Positions 44,509-56,746 of a DNA stretch of 64,000 bases are shown piece by piece. The position numbers were made by a program, and so were the translations under genes. Each line of letters begins with the position of its first letter. Within the stretch, counting starts at the first letter, position 1. This DNA comes from Curvularia sp. ZM96 (lineage: Eukaryota; Ascomycota; Dothideomycetes; Pleosporales; Pleosporaceae): contig JAJGBQ010000004.1 in assembly GCA_022457065.1 (NCBI GenBank), forward strand, positions 3,968,001 through 4,032,000, read 5' to 3'. Under the pieces are notes generated by a model, which was not told the origin of the DNA, made no database searches, and saw only the letters and a list, made by a program, of their open reading frames with translations.

Positions 44509-46125
44509 ACTGGTGTTGGCAGGCAAAAGGGACCAAGGCTTCGGGACTGGGGCGTTGAGGAGCGTTGTGTACAGGGATGTGTGCAGTGTAGTGCATGTAT
44601 GTAAGATAGTCATATTTGTGGAGCCGAGCGAAAGCATGGATCAGGTGGTTTGTTTTGCGAATTGACGAGTTCCCCGGTGCGGACTGGCGAGGGTGCCAAG
44701 GGGATGCATCCCTACTAGACTTGGGCTTCTTTCGCTTGTTTGGAGCGGAGAAGACGGGAGGCGAGGGCGCTATAGTCAGGCACATTGGGAGTCGCGGGAC
44801 GTATGGAATGGGCAAGGCAGAGTCCGGCATGTAGCAGGATGCAAGAGACGACGGGTGGGTCGTCGGCATGTATAGACAGCGCCGTGCAAGCAGGGTAGAC
44901 TCCGAGAAGGGCATTGGGGCGAGACACGGCGTGGAGTCGCGACCGTTTATGGTGAATGCAAGTCGTCACGACTATCGGACCCTTTGGGTGATGTACAGGG
45001 TCCTTTGCGGCGACCAGGCGCCTGCAAACTCTGGCTTGGCGGGCGTGTGGCACATGGGAGGCATGGATTGACGTTTGGCAGTGCTAGCGGCTCTGCGCCC
45101 TCATTGGCCAGGGTCCGCCTAGCCTCGACGTCCATGACGCTTGCAAGCCCAAAGCCGCTGCTTGTAGACATGTCGACAAACTCTGCGGGACTCGACTAGA
45201 TGCGCATGGCCACGCACTCTTGCGCTTCCTTCTTGCCGGCAAAACGCGCCGACGAGGGTGCTGCTGCTGCTGCTGCAACACGGCGCGGGTCGCGCGGCCG
45301 CGGGCAGCCCAGGATGCCAGACCCAAGTGGTGACGATAGTGGTGATGGCATGGCCGTGGTCAGACACGCGCCGCCCCAGAACGATATGGCCCGAAGGCCT
45401 TCTCCCCGGACCTGCGGCGACGACGGAAGGGGACCAAATGGGCCGCGGCAGCGTCGTTGCGCGCGCGGATGGCCTGAGTCGGGGAATGGTGGCGTGCGAA
45501 ACAAGCAAGTCGTGAGTCGTCGTTGGATGCCTTTTGCAGCTGGACCGTGCCATTTTTATACCAAGCGGGCGCCGGATTGGCCTGGCCCTACACCCGATGA
45601 CGGCCCTCTCTCTCGATCTGAGGAACCCCAGAGCTGACACAGACATCGGCCGGCACCCTTCCTGGACCTGATACGGGGGGGCGCGAAACCATCATCGGCG
45701 ATCTTTTTGAACTATCCGTTCCAGCATGGATGACCAGTCCAACCTGAGCCCTTTTGATCATGGCTGCGGCCCTCTGCTCTTCCCTCGTCTGCTGCTAACA
45801 GCAATCTCACCCTCCCTCTCTGCATCGCGACTCTGGCCGTCGCCATCTCCGCCGCCACCCAGCCAGCCTGCATAATAAGACTTGACCGTCGCAGTCTTTC
45901 CTAAAGTCTCCAACATACCACCGCTCCCGCCCTTGTCGCCGCACTCGCCATCCGGCCCTACACCAGCACGCGCGTGGGTTGTCTTTGACGACTTGGTCAT
46001 CTTCAAGACACCGACCTCGCTGCCAGCCTCGCGACCGCCTGCACACCCCGCACGTGACGTTACGCTCCACCCCAGTCTCGACTGTACATGGCTGCCGGAG
46101 CCACTGCACAACACAGCACATCTAC
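44509..46125. other. Intergenic region upstream of the RING-LON gene
   Basis: 1.6 kb with no supported gene; the GC-rich part (45080-45650) is open in many frames on both strands, but none has motif content. The segment from 45760 to 46125 is C/T-rich and likely contains the promoter and leader of the next gene. Confidence 0.45.
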
Positions 46126-48119
46126 ATGAATCGCCAACGGACAAAAGGGTGCTCTATCGTTGACAGTACCGAGCATCTCTTCGAGCCTCAACTTGCGGCA
46201 CAGACCTTCATGTGCGACAATGAGCGCTCGACAGAGGCTTCTGAGACTGTAGCCCTGCACGCCCACCACGATGCCCGCCGACTGGTTCGCCTCGTCCAAT
46301 GCCCGCGGTGCTCAAGGCCTCTGAGCACACCCGTCACCCTGCCATGCGGCCATACACTCTGCCGCGGCTGCCTCCCCGCTCCACAACCTCGCGCCAACAT
46401 ATCGTACCCAAACACACCAGACCGTCTAATGGGCATTGCCTGTCCGCTACTAGGTTGTGGGGCGGAGCATGCGTCTGCGGAATGCTCTGTCGACGTGACG
46501 CTGGCCAAGCTCATGGACCTGATAAAAGTCGAGATGACGGACCACAATGCGGAAGCGAAAAACACCCCGATACTCCTCGTCGAGCTGCCCCAGCCTGACG
46601 AAGACGCTGCCATGGACGAGAAAGAGAAGGAGACACCTGTACGCCAAGGTCACCAGCAGGAACTGCACGGTGGACGTCTCGCGTCTACGTTTACCATGGC
46701 TGCATTGGGCAAACTTCGGTACACTTCCGACGTCCGCTACCAGCCACTATCGGCAAGTGGAGACGATTACGAGAACCTCGATATGACGTTGTTGGAACGC
46801 CTAAGGGACGTAATACACAAGGAGCTAGACTGCCTTGTCTGTTACAACCTGATGCTAGATCCTACAACAACGTCGTGCGGTCATACATTCTGCCGGCGTT
46901 GTCTCGCCCGCGTTATGGACCACAGTAGCATTTGCCCCTTCTGTCGGAGAGGACTGCATGTTCCTGCCTCATTACAGAACCAGTCTAGCAACGTCATACT
47001 CAACTCGTTGTTGAATGGACTATGTCCAGATCGGGTCAGTGCTCGCGCGGATGCCCTCAAGTCAGAAGAGCAGGCAGGCGACAATGTCCTCAACGTCCCA
47101 CTGTTTATCTGCACTCTGTCACTTCCAGCCATGCCCACCTTCCTTCATGTCTTTGAGCCCCGCTACCGCCTCATGATGCGCCGCGTCATAGAGGGAAATA
47201 GGCAATTTGGTATGGTCATGTATAACCGCACACGCGCACCCCAAGGCGATTTGGGTGCGGTTCCCTTCTTGGAATATGGCACGCTCCTCGAAATTGTCAA
47301 CTACGAGCTACTCCGCGACGGACGCAGCTTCATCGAAACACGCGGCGTAGGCCGCTTCAAGGTGAGGGCACATGGTATGCTCGATGGATACCATGTCAGC
47401 CGGATCGAGCGTGTTGAGGATGTCTCCCTTGCAGAGGAAGCCATTCTGGAGCAGCGCGAGACTACCATGGCACGTGACTATGCTGAGGCTTTCTTCCGCG
47501 ATCACCCGCAAACCCAGCTCCCAGCTGAGATTGCCATTGAAACTCTATCTACGCAGCATCTGCTCGACACATGTACAGCATTTGTGCGCGAGATGAGGGA
47601 GGCTAGCGCGCCTTGGCTCCGTGAGCGCATCATACAAGTGTACGGCGAACCACCGGAGGATCCGGCCATCTTTCCGTATTGGTTTGCTTCAGTCGTACCG
47701 ATCGTGGAAGAGGAGAAGTACATATTGCTGCAAACAGAGCGGGTCCGCGAGCGCCTCAAGATTGTGTACTCGTGGATTGGCAGGATCCGTGGGCAACGAT
47801 GGTAAGTCATTTAGCTCTCTTTTACCCGCACATGCACAATCCTCCGAATCCTGGGCCCCGCGGAACCCGGATTTGTGGCCTACCGTTCTGTATGCGGCAA
47901 CGGTATCGCTCCGTTTTGGTGCAGGTCACGCCGAGACTGTCGTACTGAGACAAGCATTATCTCCGTTGTCCTCGTCACCATGACGCAAGAGATGTGCGTG
48001 AGTGGTCCGAAGCCTGCCTACATTCCGCGTGCCTAATCACAAAACACCAAATCTTGCTGGTATTACAATAGCTAACAAGTCTACTTAGGTCTTCGGGCAA
48101 TTCATGCAGCATCCTATGA
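46126..48119 (+). CDS. crgA: Double-RING and LON-domain protein, CrgA/LONRF-like, with C-terminal CaaX box
   Basis: Proposed exons are 46126-47801 and 48089-48119 (568 aa). RING 1 lies at about 59-82 (CPRCSRPLSTPVTLPCGHTLCRGC) and RING 2 at 236-273 (CLVCYNLMLDPTTTSCGHTFCRRC through CPFCRR). The ATP-dependent-protease LON substrate-binding domain runs from about 295 to the end (LPAMPTFLHVFEPRYRLMMRR, ETRGVGRFKV, WFASVVPI). If exon 1 is read through, the frame stops at 47803-47805 inside a perfect GTAAGT donor. Splicing to the TTAG acceptor at 48087-48088, with a GCTAAC branch site, adds SSGNSCSIL, ending in a CSIL prenylation box. Family knowledge: Mucor CrgA, a RING protein repressing carotenogenesis, is described as having an isoprenylation motif. 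Likely an E3 ubiquitin ligase. The 287-nt intron is longer than its neighbours, so the unspliced 559-aa form is the alternative. Confidence 0.8.
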
Positions 48120-48370
48120 CTCTTGACTACTCTCGTCACCATCGCCATCGCACTTTTTTCTGCGACTCCACGTCAATCCGTGATTTCCACCCACTAGAAA
48201 GCAGGCCATGATGACGAGTGTGTTCGCCCCGCTACCGAATAAACACCGAAAATATCCAACCTTTCCCTCCCCCATCTGACGACGACAACTCGTGCTTATA
48301 GTCGTTGAAGCATCGCCAGCCATCCGCCTTTGTTTCCTTATCTTCATCTGTTGTACAGCATCATTATCAC

Positions 48371-48404
<34 letters not shown>

Positions 48405-49452
48405 CTTGCCCCTGACACAAATAACTTCTTTGTGTATGTGATCTCTTTTTGGTCTCAACTTGGCAAAATTCTTCACTTCTTCAATGATTACCCCCTTTCA
48501 GGAGGACCGGAGCTTGCCGTGTCCATGTTTTTGAAATGAAATCTTTTTTTTGTATTGTTTTGTTTTTTGAGTTACAGGAGAGACGGGGGAGAGAGAGGGA
48601 GAAAGGGTCCCAGGTGCTAGTCTGGGTGGCCCTTTTTTCCATGTGTGTATGTGTATTTTGGCATATTTGGCATATAGTAAGGAGAAAAAAGAAGAAATGA
48701 TTCTTTTTCTTTCCTATCTTACTGTTCGAGTAAATTGCATTGTTGAAGATTGGGAAATTGAGAGAAGATGAAGATGAGAGGGTAAAGTGCATGAGTATGA
48801 ATGTTAGTATGGGTTGTGTTGGTGCATCATTTTTGTCTTTGCTGCATTGCTTGGCGTTGCATAATATGGCCATGATCGAGGGCTCTCGCTTTCGTTCTCT
48901 TTCCTGACTGATTGACACTTTTGTAGTGTTGGGGATTGGGATAGGGTGAGGGCTCCTCTTCGTGCTTTTGTATAGTGTAGATACTGGTGTGGGTGAGGGA
49001 ATGCATGCATATACTTTTATTGATTGATTGCATTGTGGACTAGAGATGATTGTGTGGTGTACTATGAGTGGTAGTTGGATTATTGATGTCGTCCTTTTCT
49101 GTCCTAGTCTGTTTACATATATGTGTTTGCAGCCTTGACGTTTGTGGAAGGAGCGGCAAAGCAGTAAGTATGCTCTTTCCCTACAGACTGAGTTGACTCG
49201 TTTAAGGGATCACTTTCGAAAGTTGGATGGTGACTTTTTTCCTTTCTAACTTCTCTATAAACTGACCATTTACCGCTCGGTGAAGCGAGGGCGCAGCTGC
49301 ATGCACTGCCACCATGCATCTCGTCTAAGTGTCTCAGACCGACGCAAGGCTGAATCACTGGCCCGGCCTCTTCAGCAGCTTGACCCCCAAGAACTCGTTT
49401 TTCTCTGGTCTTCTTTCGTATCTTGCCCTGAACAGCTAACCAACATCTTATC
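48120..49452. other. Intergenic region with simple repeats
   Basis: 1.3 kb with T-rich and AT-rich parts, a CAT microsatellite and no supported gene. The last ~150 nt presumably include the leader of the STAND-N/ankyrin gene. Confidence 0.45.
48371..48400 (+). repeat. (CAT)10 microsatellite
   Basis: Ten perfect CAT units in intergenic DNA downstream of the RING-LON gene. It would encode polyHis or polyIle/Ser if translated, but no gene covers it. Confidence 0.9.
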
Positions 49453-51427
49453 ATGGAAGCCCTTTCCGGTGCTGCCAGCGGCATAGCTGTTGTCTCACTA
49501 TCGATACAGCTTATCGAGTGCGTTGGCAGCATCAAGACCTTCATACGCAACGTAAAGGATGCGCAGAAAGAGTTGGAACGCTTGGTGGACTTGTTGGAGC
49601 GTCTTGAGGCCCTGCTGGAAGACATCGGCGCCCTGATGGAACGACAGGCCTCGTTGGAGCACTTTCCAACGCCCTCGGCGACGATATTCAAGTGTTTGAA
49701 GAGCTGCGAGAAGACACTTGAGCCGCTTCAAGCAACCGTTGACAAATACATGCCTTCGAAGTCGAAAGCTAGCACGAGCATGGACAGGCTGAAAACCGGA
49801 TTGAGAATCGGGCTCAAGGCGAAAGATATCCAAGATTTTGAAATGCGGATTGAGCGAGAAATCAATTTTCTCCATGCTAGCCTTGGAGCCAACTGTGGAG
49901 CTATCTTGTAAGTTTCAACAAGAGTAGCAATCATAGGGGTTTTGCTAAGCGGTTTTCATAAGGTTACAACTTGGCCCAGCACTGCTCGTAAATCAAAGTA
50001 GACACGAGACCATCCATCAAAGCTCCACGGGACTTATCAAACCGAAAGCCGAAACCGTTGTTGTCTCCTCCAAGGAGCGCGATACAATGTTATCGAACGC
50101 GAGAGCCACGCGTTCTTCATTATCAATAATTCCAGTCCACTCGCCGCTTGAAAAACTAGGCATATACCAGCGTAAAATAGTCCGACGTGTGCCATGCACC
50201 TCAGGGAAACTAGCAAGAGGTTGTAAAAATGGCGATGAAACGATCGTCTCCAAAGCTCATGAGACAACTCTGCTCTGGAGTATACTCGGCTATGGACTCA
50301 CATGGGTTCAGCACCGATCATTTGGCAGAGTCGTCCCAAGCCTCAGTACATTCCCGGTCGTTAACAGATTCTCAGACGAAATCTGGAGTGCATTCAAGAA
50401 CGAGGGAACGCGAGATTTCCAGGATTTACTTCGTCGTGGTGTGATGCACCCATTCACACATACCATTTATGGGGAGTCATTGCTTCATGTAAGGTCTTTG
50501 TGCATAAATTTTCGAAGAAGTTTCTCATACAGTATCTAGATTGCCGCATTTTGCGGTAGAGCAGATATTTATCTACTGCTCCGAAACCTCGGTCTGAAAC
50601 AAAATGCTGCCATCGATGGGGAAACCCCCTTGGCGGCTGCGCTCGAAAACGAGTCTTCAGCGGGGAAAAGAGACTCAACTACAATATACCGATATGCTCT
50701 CGAAGACACAGATCGAGCAGGCGATTCGATCCTCTGTTACTGGCAACAATTGAGTTTCTTTGATTGTGACATTGACTCTGCTCGGTGGCTGCATCAACAA
50801 AGTAAAAACATACTTCCTTACGAAGATTCCTGTGGAATATTGGTTCGTATCATTTGGCACAAATGGATAATGCTGTGTTGGGAATTCGAGGCGGCAGAGC
50901 CGATCATCGAGTATCCGAAGTTCGATCTGGACGCGAGAACACTCAACTCCCTGAAAGAGATGGTGGACCCTTTCCTCTCAGATATGTTCCATCAATGTTC
51001 GAACTCTTATGATTCTTTCAAATTGGGAGGAATATTTCTCGAGTGGATATCAGGTTCAGACATCGATGTTGAGCAATTCATAAATCAGGAAGTCAGAATT
51101 GCAAATGCATCGGACCCATGGTCTGATATTCCTAGAAGGTTTATATTTGAGCCTTGTGACGAGGGAGGGTGGAGACTAGGCTTCGAGTTTGCATTTGACA
51201 GGGAAGCAAGCGGCTACCTACTTGCTTCGGCATACGAGACCTTGTTCACGGATCAGTTGAATAGAACATGGCCGTTCTGTCTGTTTGTTCATCATCCACT
51301 TAAAGATTATGATGAGTGGGAACGTTTGCAGGAAAAGCGCTTCCAACGCCGCATGGATGCCAAAGCCCGCAAAAGCGGCGGTCAAAAGAAGAGGAAGAGC
51401 AGGATGCCGGGCGCTTGGGTGCATTGA
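49453..51427 (+). CDS. HeLo-like/STAND N-terminal domain protein with ankyrin-like segment
   Basis: Three exons (49453-49907, 49963-50488, 50540-51427) encode 622 aa; introns are 55 and 51 nt. Residues 1 to about 150 start MEALSGAASGIAVVSLSIQL, with a hydrophobic helix and then amphipathic coiled helices (VKDAQKELERLVDLLERLEALLEDI). This is the pattern of the fungal STAND N-terminal/HeLo-like domain that precedes NACHT or kinase modules. No P-loop NTPase follows. Instead, after a ~150-residue linker, an ankyrin-like unit forms across intron 2: ESLLHIAAFCGRADIYLLLRNLGLKQNAAIDGETPLAAALEN. The C-terminal ~230 residues are unrecognised and end in a basic KKRKSRMPGAWVH tail. Family knowledge: HeLo-like domains can be membrane-active cell-death effectors in heterokaryon incompatibility. 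A death-related or self-recognition role here is inference. Confidence 0.75.
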
Positions 51428-52064
51428 GAGGTCAAGTCAGGTATATCGAATCTACGATACTTACGATCAGCATGTCCTTTTCTCCCTTTCTCTAGATACC
51501 TATGAATTTTGTTAAATCAATAATTCTTCTATCCACTAGTAGCAGTTTTATTATACCTCTTTTTTTCCTTCGGCGCTCCAGAATCCCTCTCAACAGGGCT
51601 TGTATCATTCCCAATGCCTTAATGCATAACAGATTATGGACCATCCTGTATCTTCATCTTGGCTGCTGTTAAATCAACGGTAAGGAACCAAACGTAAATG
51701 TACCAGTGGTACACATGCCATCTCTTAACTATTCGTACTCAACTAGTGTACTCTTTACCCCCAAAATCTAAGAAATTTTGTTAACATATATGTTAGTTGA
51801 AGAACACAACAGGACTTTCACTTCGAATTCATTGGACAGGATACGGTATTGAGGCACCGATGGACGTCCCTATGAATCATCAAGTGGTTAAACTTGGTTC
51901 AAATAATCACATTTCTCAACCTTGTATTACTACTTTTGTTTAAACTTTCACAGGTAACATCAAAGCTAGCTATACGATTGCTCGTAAAATACAACCTATC
52001 TAGACTTATTTTAGCATGTCACAATTTCAGACCTTGCGGTCACCTAGCAAAATGCCAAAAGTTA
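51428..52064. other. AT-rich 3'-3' intergenic spacer
   Basis: 637 nt between convergent genes, visibly AT-rich from 51480 to 52060. No gene or identifiable element. Confidence 0.45.
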
Positions 52065-53561
52065 TTACAAAGGAAACTGTAACGCCTCGACCTTTGCGCT
52101 CGTGGGCCGTCCTAGCATAAGTTCCGAAAGCACCAGACCAGTACCAGGCGCATGTGATATACCCCAGGCACCATGACCGGCTGCAATAAAAACACCTCCT
52201 TTAGCTTGATCCTTCGTCTTGACGCCTCCCAGCTTCTCGTCCGGTATCCGCGACACGATGGGTCGGCCGCTGGAAGTAACTGGACGGAAACACTATCAGA
52301 AAAAGTTAGTATTTCATCTCAAACCCACACGGAAGATAACGTACCAGGCCCTCCCTCAAAATCTCCAATTCTTTACCCGGTACAGCAACCGTCATAACTT
52401 TCGCACACTCCCTCAGCTGCGCAATCGCCTTCTCACTGGCTTTCACATCGGTCGCTATGTCCGGTAGCGGTACAGTCGTGCTATTGAGTCCTCCCAGGTA
52501 CAGTTCACCGCCCAATCGTGCAAACCACTCCGGAGAGAAGCCCAGCGTATCAGTAGCAAAGACTGCGTGACATATTTCCTTGTCGAGTTCGTCGGGTTTG
52601 AAGTTTGGGTTCCGTACGAGCAGCGAGTGGCCGGCGAGCGGGGAAATAGGTATGCGTGATTTGGAGGCGGGGAAGAGGGTGCTGAAGACGCGTGGAGACC
52701 AGGCGCCGGAGGCAATTACAAGACGGGAACATGGTACTGTTGGTAGTTAGTATATAAGCGCAATCAATGGTTATGGGCTGGGGATCTTACACTCAGTCTG
52801 TGACTCCACATCTTCGCCCGCTTGTATTCTTACACCACTCAGTACGCCGTCTTGATCCTGGACTACGCTCGTCGCCCGCGCAGGTTGGTGTACGTTTACG
52901 CCCCTCTCCTTGACCTCCTTCAACAGCCACTGGCAAAACCTAAGCGGGTCTATTTGCGCCGTCGTTCCGTCTCGACTAATGACCTCCATCATGCCCTCTT
53001 GTGTGCCGCGCAGCCATTCCGGGCGTGTAATCTGCTCTTCCCGCGGCCTGTTTTGACTAGCCTGTGCTCTGCTCGTTCCATTCTCAAGCCAATCTTCGCC
53101 GCTACCCTCAATCGCTGACTCGCTGTCTTGCGAGAATGAAAGCCCGGTTGAAGACGAATAGCCCCATGTTTCGCGGCCACCATGCGCTTTGGCTAGCTCT
53201 GCGTGAAGTTTAAAGGAAAGGGTACCCAGTGAAGATACGGATGGAGCAAACCCTGTAATTCGAAGTTGTTAGTTGAATCAAGAAGGCCAGGGTATTTAAT
53301 AGACGGTGGGCGTTTTCGGAGGCTTGGAGGCGGAAGAAATAACGTTTGGGACATACAATCTGCACTCAAGAAACCAGCCGCGAGTCCAGACGCGCAGTGA
53401 AACAACTTCGGACTCGAATCGATGAGATGTACATTTTTTGGGTTTGTCTTTCCATCTTCAGTCAGAAAGTAGGCGGTACACAGGCCTATGATGCCGCATC
53501 CAAGAATGACGGTGTCGGTGTTCTCGGAGGCAGAATGTTCGCTGACAGCCATGGCTGGCAT
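52065..53561 (-). CDS. tda3: FAD-dependent oxidoreductase, Tda3-like (DAO family)
   Basis: Four exons on the minus strand (53561-53357, 53252-52791, 52736-52345, 52292-52065) encode 428 aa; introns are 104, 54 and 52 nt. The Rossmann FAD-binding motif is TVILGCGIIGL with GxGxxG at 21-26, followed by LIDSSPKLFHCASGLAAGFL and, across intron 1, ADWFAPSVSSLGTLSFKLH. DPLRFCQWLLKEVKERGVNV and VIASGAWSPRVF belong to the DAO fold. The C-terminal FAD segment is CFRPVTSSGRPIVSRIPD with GVFIAAGHGAWGISHAPGTG. Family knowledge: D-amino-acid-oxidase-like flavoprotein; yeast Tda3 acts in late endosome to Golgi traffic, and its substrate is unclear. Another ATG at 53552 is possible. No signal peptide is seen. 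Confidence 0.83.
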
Positions 53562-54416
53562 GTACTCCACGCGGGGTTAGCAGTACGGAGACGAGGGGTA
53601 AAGTTAAACGACAATTCGTTGCAGCAGCAGAGCAGCAACCAAAGAAAAATCTCAGCCTTCTCCTATGCTAGCATTCAACGTACCCCGTATTCGTCTTAAG
53701 AGTGCCACGTTTTTGCGGATCGGCGCACCGAGGCGCGGCGCTTTGTTGCATACACACAGACATACACCGCACACATGACGGGTATCATACCAAACTGAAA
53801 GCATGCACTTTTCTGGTTGCCCCTCTCTTACTCTCACTGGCAGGGACACCTACGCGCACACAAGGTATCGTACGAGCAGATTGAAAAAGAGGGACCGCCG
53901 GCTATTCATTGCTCTTTGTCGTGTGTGGCGCAAGGGTTAGTGAAGCCCAGTTGAAACTATCAAACTCGGGTAAGTGAAGATGAGCCGACATGGCCTGATT
54001 ATAACGGTAAGGATCGCGTCGTGAGGTTGGGGCTTTACTGCTTTGGTCCAGGGCTCGGTTGTACCATGCGCTGCACGCCTCGGATGATCGACTCGGCTAC
54101 GTGCGCGCTGTGTTTCTTTGTGCTGCTGTTGATGTAAGAGCTTGCCAGTGGGTGGTGCCATCGTGAGAGTTTGGAACCGCAACATCCCCGCATGTCGTTG
54201 TTCGTGGGGTGAGCTGGAGAACATGTGATGCATCGAAAACATGGATTGCTGAAGCTTGCATTGATGCTATCTAATATAATTGTGGAACGTCTCGGGCGTG
54301 GGGCCAGAGTATTTGCGTCATAGTATCAATAGTGTGGAATGCTCTTTTTTTCCATGTTCCGTTGTATCCTAACTCCGTTGCTCAACCGTTATCCAGCGAC
54401 CCAAAACAGCGCCTCT
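53562..54416. other. Intergenic region upstream of the Tda3-like gene
   Basis: 855 nt holding the Tda3-like promoter and the 3' end of the next minus-strand gene. Open frames are short and random-looking. Confidence 0.45.
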
Positions 54417-56038
54417 TCACTCGGAATTACCCTTTTTCATGCCAGTGGAGGTACGTTGAGAAACCATCGGATGAAACCGAGAAGTATTTGGATAAGCACC
54501 AGGGAGCATCTTGTTGATTTCTTCCTCGGAATCGCCATTCTCAACACAACGGCAAGCTGCATCCGTCGCATTCTCTGTAGCTGTGGAAGAACGCGAGCTG
54601 GACCCCGCTCCGTAGCCTGTTCCATCGTAGAGACCGGTGTGTTGTCCCCACGTACTTTCGCGCCTCTGTACCTTTGCAGGGTTGATAGTGCGGCTCCGAA
54701 ATTTCGCGGTACTTTGCATGTCCAGGTCGAGATCCAGCCATTCAGGAAGTAGGCCTTCCGCAAGAGCCTCATCAAGCACCACTTCTGTTTCTGCCTTTCC
54801 GAAGACGTCTTTGTTGAGTACGACAAATCTATTGATATCGGGCATTATCTTTTCGGCAGCATCAAAGTCTTCGTCCCGGCGTGCGATGATGAGCTCCGAC
54901 TCGTTCTCGGAGGCATAGTTGTGGGCTTCGTATGCTGTGATACCAACCCGGCGTTTGAAATCTCCGTAATGAAAGATCCTCAAGAGGTAGTTCTTGCTCA
55001 TGATCATCAACAGGTTTTCTGAAATGTCTGCCTTGCTTTTGTCCGCATTAAGACAATGGCGTTCAAATTGTTCCGTCATTTTGTTGACTTCGGACTCCTG
55101 CTGTAGATGTTGACTGTCATTGACCAGCTTTGCAATGTCTTCTGCAATGAGCTGCTCGCTTTCGGAGCCTTGGGATGGATTACGGCAGTGCTTTGTGCCA
55201 GCCTGAATCATTCCTGGCATTCCTGGCAGAGTGTTGTCGATCTGATTCAACTCCTGCATATCCTGTATCGGAGCCAGCAACTCCATACAGGCTTCTTCCA
55301 CGTCATACGCAGGACTGAATGTTGGTGATGGAAACTCCTCAGCCTGCTCCAGGTCCAAGAGCTTCCGGATTGGAGCTGGCGAAGATGGGATCGTTCCGTC
55401 AGGTATGGTAGAGCAAGCGGCAAATGACTGGAGCTTCTGATTTTCTGACGAAGGAATAGGCACAGGTGAAGAATAATAGATCTCCTGGTTGAAATCCGTC
55501 GAGCCTTCGCAGCTCAAATCAAATATGGGTTCGCCGGCCGGCGACTCTTCGAAATTGAGCACAAGAGACGACCTTTGGTGTTGCGTTGGAGTACAGGGGC
55601 TCTGTCAAGCTCATGGTCAGCAGTGTCTCCCAGAATCAATCTCGGTAGCCACCTACATTAGCACTGGGCGTAGTGGTTGCACCGGCCTGTTTAGCTTTGG
55701 TGGGTGATCGCAGGTTGCATAGGGAGTTGATGCTCCGCAACTTGTTCGTTCTCAGCGACCCCATAAGGCCTTTGCGCCTTGAGGTATTCTCATTGCTCGG
55801 CGGCGAGTCGTTTGCATTTGATCCTACGGAGGCTTTGCTTGGTGACGGATCAGGGGTGTTGAGCTTGGCCGCAGCCTTCTCGATCTGGGTATAGCCGCTA
55901 CTGGACGAGGCGTTCCTTGAATGATTAGTATGGCTAAGTCGGTGCGGAAGTCTTACCAACTCACTCTGTGCCCTTGTCTCTAGCTAGGAGTTGTGAGATG
56001 CTCTTCTTGGCCTTGAGAGCGAGAAGGTCGAATTGCAT
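54417..56038 (-). CDS. Protein of unknown function with a conserved-looking helical core
   Basis: Three exons (56038-55965, 55915-55657, 55601-54417) encode 505 aa; introns are 49 and 55 nt and both joins keep frame. It begins MQFDLLALKAKKSISQLLA, then a disordered Ser/Pro/Asn-rich part with a basic patch (SRRKGLMGSLRTNKLRSINSL). A middle acidic part with LDLEQAEEFPSPTFSP follows. A charged helical core lies at about 260-405: ISENLLMIMSKNYLLRIFHYG, KRRVGITAYEAHNYASENESE, INRFVVLNKDVFGKAETEVVL, ALAEGLLPEWLDLDLDM. The tail is Ser/Thr-rich with RTSTGMKK. No known domain, signal or membrane helix is recognised. The gene is divergent from the RSC7-like gene. Spliced frames and the ordered core make a real gene likely; function is unknown. 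Confidence 0.7.
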
Positions 56039-56746
56039 GATGAGCAGCTGCTGATGCTCCACAAACACCAATGACTTGACGATCTGTATAAGGCTGTGAA
56101 AGTACCACAGTGGGAGAAATTATACAAGGATCCAAGTTGGTGGTAGTGGCAGTTCAGCTCTTGAACGCTGAGCCATGACTGTTTACGGTCATGGTTGGTC
56201 CTGCTACACTGATGAGGGCGTGGGACTGGGTGATGGTTGCCAAATTGATTCCCGTAGCAAATGAACGGGCTCCCTCCATCCTTGCGTTACAGGCGCCATT
56301 GCCAGGCTTTCCTATAACAGGATCAATGACATGTAGCAGTCAAGGACCATAGAGTCACGATTCCTGAGACATGGTCTTTGAAGCCCATTGAAAACCGTGC
56401 AATCGTGCACAATTGTTACGCCACGGACATACCTAATACTGGACAATAAATCATGTAAGAACACATGAATCAGTACTAACGATTCTCAAGCAGCGATATA
56501 TCTTCAGCACTCCATATCAGAGAGAGTGGATGCAAGCACGTGACATGCGCGGACTGTGCGCACGACCCCTGCTTAGCTCCTTCACGTCGCGGTCCACAGC
56601 ACAACCTCTAGTACGCAAGTGCCTCACCAGCAGCGCAACTGCGCTTCACTCCATGCTGTAGCCGCCATCAACACTCAAGTCGCTTGGATACACATCCCAC
56701 GACCGGAACCTACGCTGCGCGACACCAACACCGTCCTTACACCACA
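56039..56746. promoter_or_regulatory. Divergent promoter between the 505-aa protein and RSC7-like genes
   Basis: A 708-nt head-to-head region. No consensus TATA or CCAAT near either ATG was confirmed. Confidence 0.5.

Noticed and set aside
45119..45650. Several overlapping long frames on both strands in GC-rich DNA
   Set aside because: Stop-free because of GC richness; all six translations are low quality.
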